From: Mycobacterium sp. IS-3022 | GTDB lineage: Bacteria > Actinomycetota > Actinomycetes > Mycobacteriales > Mycobacteriaceae | Direction of reading: 5' to 3' | NCBI RefSeq assembly: GCF_001500065.1 | Contig: NZ_LQIN01000021.1 | Span: 1-45,001, forward strand | Length of the DNA: 45,001 nucleotides | Shown here: piece by piece, positions 40,694 to 45,001 of the stretch | Position numbering within the stretch: the first letter of the stretch is position 1 | How the letters are laid out: each line of letters opens with the position of its first letter | Position numbers and translations under genes: made by a program | The notes under the pieces: generated by a model | Told to the model about the DNA's origin: nothing | Seen by the model: the letters and a program-made list of their open reading frames with translations, nothing else | The model's database searches: none

Positions 40694-43555
40694 CTAGAAC
40701 AACGACATCTGTCGCGTGGTCCCGTCCCCGAACTTCTGCGGCACCGGCCGCTGCCGCACGACCACCGGCCACCAGAACCACCGCCCGAGCAGCGCCGCGA
40801 TCGACGGCGTCATGAACGACCGCACGATCAACGTGTCGAACAGCAAGCCCAACGCGATCGTCGTGCCGACCTGGCCGAGCACCCGCAGATCGGCGAAGAT
40901 GAATGACGCCATCGTGAAGGCGAACACCAGGCCCGCCGCCGTCACCACCGAGCCACTGCCCGCCATCGACCGGATGATGCCCGTGTTGATGCCGGCGTGG
41001 ATCTCCTCCTTGAACCGGGAGACCAGTAGCAGGTTGTAGTCCGACCCCACCGCTAGCAGCAGTGTCACCGCGATCAGCAACACCACCCAGTACAACTCGA
41101 TGCCTAAGATGTGTTGCCACAACAAGACCGACAAGCCGAATGACGCGCCCAACGACAACGCCACGGTGCCCACGATCACGAGCGCGGCAACGAGGCTTCT
41201 CGTGATGAACATCATGATCAGCAGAATGAGCGCCATCGCTGCGATCCCCGCGATGATCAGGTCGTATTTCGCCATGTCGGCAATGTCCTTGAAGGTGGAC
41301 GCCGTTCCGCCGATGTAGATCTTCGACCCCGCCAACGGCGTTCCCTTGACCGCCTCCATCGCCGAATGCCTGATCGCATCGATATGCGAAATCCCTTCGG
41401 GCGTCGCCGGATCGACGTCATGCGTGACGATCATCCGCGCCGCCTTGCCGTCCGGCGACATGAACAACTTCATCCCACGGACGAACTCCGGGTTGCTGAA
41501 CGCCTCCGGCGGTAGGTAGAACGTATCGTCGGTGTCCGACGCGTCGTACGCCGCACCCAGCTGAGTCGAATTCTCGAGCGCCGCCGCGGTCTGATCGTAA
41601 AGACCCGACGTGGTGGAGTGATTGGTCATCGTCAGATCGCGGTTGGTCTCCTGCGATTCGATCTGCGGCGGGATCAGCGCAAGCAGCTTCGGCTGCAGCT
41701 CATCGAGTTTGGCGATACTGCCCGACACGTTCGCCAACTGATCGGTCAGCTCGTTGATGCCGTCGAGCGCGTCGAACAGCGAGCGCATCGCCCAGCAGAT
41801 CGGGATGTCGAAACAGTGTGGCTCCCAATAGAAATAGTTACGCAGCGGCCGGAAGAAGTCGTCGAAGGTGGCGATCTTGTCGCGCAGATCCTGCGCCGTG
41901 GCGACCGTCTGCGCAAACGCCTCGCTCTGCTCGTGCGTGATCGCGCTGGACTGCTGCTGCAGCGCGTGCTGCTGGCGCAGGATGTTGATCGAGTCGTTGA
42001 TGACCGCCACCTGCCGGATCATGTCGTCGGCACGGGCCTGCTGGAACGGCAGGTTGTTGATCTGCGCCGCGCTCTGCGCGCTGATCTGGAACGGGATCGA
42101 CGTGTGGTCCAGCGGCGTGCCCAAGGGCCGCGTGATCGACTGCACCTGCGCGACGCCATCAGTATGAAATACCGCCTTGGCAACCCGTTCCAACAGAATC
42201 ATGTCGGTGGGATTGCGCAGATCGTGGTCGCTTTCGATCATCAGCAGTTCGGGATTCAATCGCGCCCTTGTGAAGTGGCGCTCCGCGGCGTCGTAACCCA
42301 TATTGGACGGGGCACTGGCAGGCATATACCGGCTGTCGTCGTAACTCACCTTGTAGCCCATCAGCGACAGAAGTCCTACAAATGCGATCACCAGTGTGGC
42401 GACCAGGATCGGGGCGGGCCACCGGACAATCGCCGTGCCGATCCGCCGCCATCCCCGCTTGGCGGTTTTGCGTTTGGGCTCCAGCAGACCGAACCGGCTG
42501 CCCACCACCAGTACCGCGGGTGCCAGCGTCAACGACGCGGCCAGCGCGACGAGAACACCGATCGCGGACGGGATTCCGAGGCTCTGGAAGTATGGCAGCC
42601 GGGTGAAGTGAAGGCAGGCCACGGCGCCGGCGATGGTCAAACCCGACCCGAGGATCACGTGCGCCGTTCCCCGGTACATGTCATAGAAGGCGGCCTCGCG
42701 GTCCATGCCTTCGTTGCGTCGCTCGTGGTAGCGGCCGAGCAGGAATATGACGTAATCGGTGCCGGCAGCGATGACCAACAGTGTCAAGATGTTGGTCGAA
42801 TACGTCGACAGGCCAATGACTCCGGAGTTCGCAAGGAACGAAACGATGCCCCGTGCCGCGGCCATCTCGATCAGCACAGTGATGAGCGCGATGATCATCG
42901 TGACCGGTGACCGGTAGACGATCAGCAGCATCACCGCGATCACCACGACGGTCAACACGGTGACCAACACGGTGCCTTCGCTACCAACCTCGAACTGATC
43001 GGCGACCTGGGCTGCCGCGCCGGTGACGTAGGCCTGGATGCCCGGTGGTGCAGGAGTTTTGGCGATGATGTCACGCAGCGCGTCGACGGATTCCAACGAC
43101 AGCGCCTCGCCCTGGTTGCCCATGAGAAATACCTGGACGTAGGCGGCCTTGCCGTCAGCGCTCTGCGATCCGGCGGCGGTGAGCGGATCACCCCAGAAGT
43201 CCTGCACGTGCTGGACGTGCCTGGTGTCCTCGTTGAACCGTTTGACCAGTTCGTCGTAATAGGCGTGGGCCTCGGCGCCGAGAGGCTGGTCACCCTCGAG
43301 CACCACCATCGCCGCGCTGTCGGTGTCGAACTCGTGAAACACCTCACCGATGCGCTGAAACGCTTGCAGCGACGGCGAATCGGGGGAGCTCAGCGCCACA
43401 TTGTGTTCTTCGCCGACCTCTTCGAGCGGCGGCACGAACACGTTCGTCAGAGCGGCGACGGCCAGCCAGAACAACACGATCGGCACGCATAGCCGGCGGA
43501 TCCACGTGGCGACCCGATCGGTCGTCGTCGGGCGCTCGGCGACATGCTGGCTCAT
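40694..43555 (-). CDS. MmpL-family RND transporter (MmpL4/5-like)
   Basis: 953-aa RND transporter that moves lipids, siderophores or drugs across the inner membrane. Layout: helix 1 (IVLFWLAVAALTNVFVPPL), a periplasmic domain, helices 2-6 with TDYVIFLLGRYHERR (proton-relay Asp-Tyr), a second, long helical periplasmic domain (about 400-750), and helices 7-12 with GSDYNLLLVSRFKEE, the second Asp-Tyr. The second coiled insert is typical of the MmpL4/5 subgroup that pairs with MmpS. The start is the ATG at 43555, overlapping the mmpS stop as ATGA. The C-terminus lacks the long cytoplasmic domain of MmpL3. The substrate cannot be told. Confidence 0.92.
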   Translation of the reverse strand: MSQHVAERPTTTDRVATWIRRLCVPIVLFWLAVAALTNVFVPPLEEVGEEHNVALSSPDSPSLQAFQRIGEVFHEFDTDSAAMVVLEGDQPLGAEAHAYYDELVKRFNEDTRHVQHVQDFWGDPLTAAGSQSADGKAAYVQVFLMGNQGEALSLESVDALRDIIAKTPAPPGIQAYVTGAAAQVADQFEVGSEGTVLVTVLTVVVIAVMLLIVYRSPVTMIIALITVLIEMAAARGIVSFLANSGVIGLSTYSTNILTLLVIAAGTDYVIFLLGRYHERRNEGMDREAAFYDMYRGTAHVILGSGLTIAGAVACLHFTRLPYFQSLGIPSAIGVLVALAASLTLAPAVLVVGSRFGLLEPKRKTAKRGWRRIGTAIVRWPAPILVATLVIAFVGLLSLMGYKVSYDDSRYMPASAPSNMGYDAAERHFTRARLNPELLMIESDHDLRNPTDMILLERVAKAVFHTDGVAQVQSITRPLGTPLDHTSIPFQISAQSAAQINNLPFQQARADDMIRQVAVINDSINILRQQHALQQQSSAITHEQSEAFAQTVATAQDLRDKIATFDDFFRPLRNYFYWEPHCFDIPICWAMRSLFDALDGINELTDQLANVSGSIAKLDELQPKLLALIPPQIESQETNRDLTMTNHSTTSGLYDQTAAALENSTQLGAAYDASDTDDTFYLPPEAFSNPEFVRGMKLFMSPDGKAARMIVTHDVDPATPEGISHIDAIRHSAMEAVKGTPLAGSKIYIGGTASTFKDIADMAKYDLIIAGIAAMALILLIMMFITRSLVAALVIVGTVALSLGASFGLSVLLWQHILGIELYWVVLLIAVTLLLAVGSDYNLLLVSRFKEEIHAGINTGIIRSMAGSGSVVTAAGLVFAFTMASFIFADLRVLGQVGTTIALGLLFDTLIVRSFMTPSIAALLGRWFWWPVVVRQRPVPQKFGDGTTRQMSLF

Positions 43556-43998
43556 CCGGACTTGTCCAAGCAGTAGGTGTATGCGTTCAACGCGTTGACC
43601 GTTCTCTCGTCCTTGACGACGTCGTCGATCCTGATCCGGCAGCCGATGGAGTCGCTGTCGCCCTGTGCGGAGACATTGACGAAGACGGCCGGTTGAGTGG
43701 TGGTCGCGTCGTAGACCCAGGGAAGAGCCGCGTCGTCGACCCGTTGTGGTTGGGCGTCGATGTCGGTGTACGTGATGGTCGCGACCGTGCCTGGGGGACC
43801 GAACACCTCCATGACGACGTGCTTCGGGTTGAATGGGACGATCTCGTTCGCGGCGTTGTCGGGCGTCGACGTGACGTCCTGCGAGCCGAAGATGCCGTTC
43901 AGCCGGTAGACCGCGAATCCCGCCACCGCGACGACCATTACCGCCACCAGAAGCATCCAATGCCGCATCAATCGGTTTCCGATCGAAACCCGCTGCAT
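43552..43998 (-). CDS. MmpS-family accessory protein
   Basis: 148-aa partner of the MmpL transporter. One N-terminal membrane helix (HWMLLVAVMVVAVAGFAVY), then a periplasmic beta-rich domain (VVMEVFGPPGTVATITYTDI, then FVNVSAQGDSDSIGCRIRID) with two cysteines (IGCRI, YTYCLD), as in other MmpS proteins. The start is the ATG at 43998, with AAAGGG a few bases before; the longer frame to 44064 covers the promoter and is not used. It overlaps mmpL by four bases. Confidence 0.9.
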   Translation of the reverse strand: MQRVSIGNRLMRHWMLLVAVMVVAVAGFAVYRLNGIFGSQDVTSTPDNAANEIVPFNPKHVVMEVFGPPGTVATITYTDIDAQPQRVDDAALPWVYDATTTQPAVFVNVSAQGDSDSIGCRIRIDDVVKDERTVNALNAYTYCLDKSG

Positions 43999-44040
43999 CC
44001 GCGGCCCTTTCGACGAGCGGTCACACGTTGACGGACGGCC

Positions 44041-44063
44041 TGACACCCTTTCAGCGGGTATCA
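44041..44063. promoter_or_regulatory. Candidate TetR operator in the mmpS leader
   Basis: An inverted repeat with 8-bp arms (TGACACCC and GGGTATCA, seven of eight matching) separated by seven bases lies between the predicted mmpS -10 element and the ATG. The half-site TGACAC also occurs in the palindrome upstream of the adjacent tetR gene, which suggests one regulator binds both. Confidence 0.5.
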
Positions 44064-44072
44064 ACGAACTTG

Positions 44073-44102
44073 ACGGTACGGTACGGGACCGTTTCCTGAC
44101 AA
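44073..44102 (-). promoter_or_regulatory. Predicted mmpS-mmpL promoter
   Basis: On the minus strand TTGTCA (44102-44097) and TACCGT (44078-44073) are separated by 18 bases, a reasonable SigA-type pair. An imperfect 20-bp palindrome (44073-44092, arms ACGGT and ACCGT) covers the spacer and the -10 box, so a repressor bound there would block transcription. Confidence 0.45.
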
Positions 44103-44135
44103 GCCGTACGTGGTTGCGCTCACTGGATAGACAGG

Positions 44136-44729
44136 TCAGTCGTTGTGGCGGGTGAGGCTGGGGATGAGCACGTTGTCGACGAAGTCCTGGACCGTGCGGC
44201 GCGTTGGCGCCCGGCCAGTGAGGACGGAGCGGTAGATGAGATAGCCGGGCAACACGTCCCAGAGGTCCTCGGTAATGGCCGAGGCCTCGATCTCGCCGCG
44301 ATCGACGGCACGGGCGAGGACGCGAGACATCAGCGCTTTGCGCTGGCTGAGGAACTGCTCGTGAAGCATGGCGGCGAGCGTGTCGCTGCGCGAGATCTCC
44401 ATGAGCACCGCGCGGATGGTGCTGGCATGGGTGCTGACGTGAGCGCTGATCTGCTGGCCGAGGCGCAGTAGGTCGCCGCGCAGCGTGCCGGTGTCAGGGT
44501 CGACCGCGACATGTCGGGTGCCCTCGACGAATGCAGCCAGCACGAGTTCGGCCTTCGTCGGCCACCGACGGTAGAGGGTGGCCTTGCTGGCGCGTGCGGC
44601 CGTGGCCACCGCGTCGAGGCTCAACCGGTCGTAACCGCGTTCCTGCAGGAGTTCCAGCGTCACGCCGAGCAGTTCAGCTTCCCGCGGCGACCACGGGGAC
44701 TCCGCGCCGCCATCGGAACTCCGAATCAC
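44136..44729 (-). CDS. TetR-family transcriptional regulator of the mmpS-mmpL locus
   Basis: 197 aa. The N-terminal HTH (about 20-66) is typical: LLQERGYDRLSLDAVATAA followed by ASKATLYRRWPTKAELV. The C-terminal ligand domain resembles the TetR_C_11-like group (VLMEISRSDTLAAMLHEQF). The start is the GTG at 44729, five bases after GGAGG; an ATG at 44741 would put that same GGAGG inside the coding region. It lies upstream of mmpS on the same strand with a 137-bp gap that has its own promoter. The likely job is to repress mmpS-mmpL until a substrate or drug binds. Confidence 0.88.
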   Translation of the reverse strand: MIRSSDGGAESPWSPREAELLGVTLELLQERGYDRLSLDAVATAARASKATLYRRWPTKAELVLAAFVEGTRHVAVDPDTGTLRGDLLRLGQQISAHVSTHASTIRAVLMEISRSDTLAAMLHEQFLSQRKALMSRVLARAVDRGEIEASAITEDLWDVLPGYLIYRSVLTGRAPTRRTVQDFVDNVLIPSLTRHND

Positions 44730-44779
44730 ATGACCCTCCATCAACTTCCCACCCGGCTTCAGTCACCCTCGCGAAGCGC

Positions 44780-44796
44780 GTTACACAGAGTGTCAC
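44780..44796. promoter_or_regulatory. Candidate TetR autoregulatory operator
   Basis: GTTACAC, three bases, GTGTCAC form a near-perfect 7-3-7 palindrome about 50 bp upstream of the tetR start, the size expected for a TetR dimer. The TGACAC half is shared with the inverted repeat before mmpS. Confidence 0.55.
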
Positions 44797-45001
44797 AGTC
44801 CCGTAGTGGCTATCGGCCATATCGGAGAGCTCACTCGTAGCCACTCGAATCCTGTTGCCGTCGCGGGCTGGCAGCGCGGATGCGCAGTAGGGCACTGGCC
44901 ATTACGGTCCAGCCAGCGACTAGTTGTACTCGGCAGGGACGTTGTTGACGGTTTGGCTGTGAGAAGGGAGGACCTCCGGGCTTAGTGGAGATGTCTACGT
45001 C
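44797..45001. other. Non-coding right edge, possible new gene start
   Basis: No gene is visible until the very end. A short palindrome-like GGAGGACCTCC (about 44968-44978) precedes an ATG at 44991 followed by three more codons (ATGTCTACGTC) cut by the window. An open frame may start there, but nothing can be said about its product. Confidence 0.3.

Noticed and set aside
1..45001. CRISPR arrays, tRNA or rRNA genes
   Set aside because: No regularly spaced repeats, cloverleaf-like sequence or rRNA stretches were noticed anywhere in the window.

Overview
The window looks like chromosome of a mycobacterium, most likely a fast-growing Mycolicibacterium. It is very GC-rich and uses many GTG starts. 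It carries families typical of that group: a WS/DGAT acyltransferase, an LpqH-type lipoprotein, FadE and FadD enzymes, a CYP125-type P450, Arr, DUF4333 and DUF4407 proteins, and MmpS/MmpL. Species is inferred from gene content only. No rRNA, tRNA or CRISPR array was seen.

Left part (1-12.1 kb): a WS/DGAT acyltransferase with an abnormal 5' end, then a minus-strand group (LpqH-like lipoprotein, large alpha/beta-hydrolase, MFS exporter). Next comes a tightly coupled plus-strand operon of seven catabolic genes: two acyl-CoA dehydrogenase subunits, two MaoC/hot-dog dehydratase subunits, an Ltp2-like thiolase-fold protein without thiolase cysteines, a cysteine-free DUF35 protein and a FadD17-like CoA ligase. 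Together these could activate, dehydrogenate, hydrate and retro-aldol-cleave a branched or steroid-type acyl side chain. They are followed on the minus strand by arr and a CYP125-like P450, which would fit steroid side-chain oxidation.

Middle (14-23.7 kb): an unusual divergent cluster. The minus arm holds a 465-aa protein of no recognised family, a cysteine-rich 185-aa protein, a 1066-aa class III cyclase/AAA-ATPase regulator and a 683-aa phytoene-desaturase-like FAD enzyme, all overlapping by 1-4 nt, followed 5 nt later by an M15 peptidase lipoprotein. The plus arm holds a 211-aa beta-rich protein coupled to a trans-polyprenyl diphosphate synthase. I cannot match this set to a described system. 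From 23.7 to 29.4 kb are envelope genes: PGRP amidase, zinc metallopeptidase lipoprotein, DUF4333 protein, DUF4407 membrane protein and an exported hydrolase-like protein.

Right-centre (29.4-40.7 kb): a foreign, partly decayed island, visibly less GC-rich. It has a wreck of a DUF3375 gene (JetA of Wadjet anti-plasmid systems), then an intact four-gene operon: a 41-aa cysteine-cluster protein and three different DNA methyltransferase-like proteins, the last with an N-terminal domain that may be a nuclease relic. After this come remains of a VapC toxin, a beta-lactamase-fold hydrolase and an IS21 IstB, and an intact vapBC pair. This operon and the divergent prenyl/cyclase cluster are the best candidates for undescribed systems.

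Right end (40.7-45 kb): mmpL and mmpS in an operon behind a TetR regulator, with candidate operators in both promoters.
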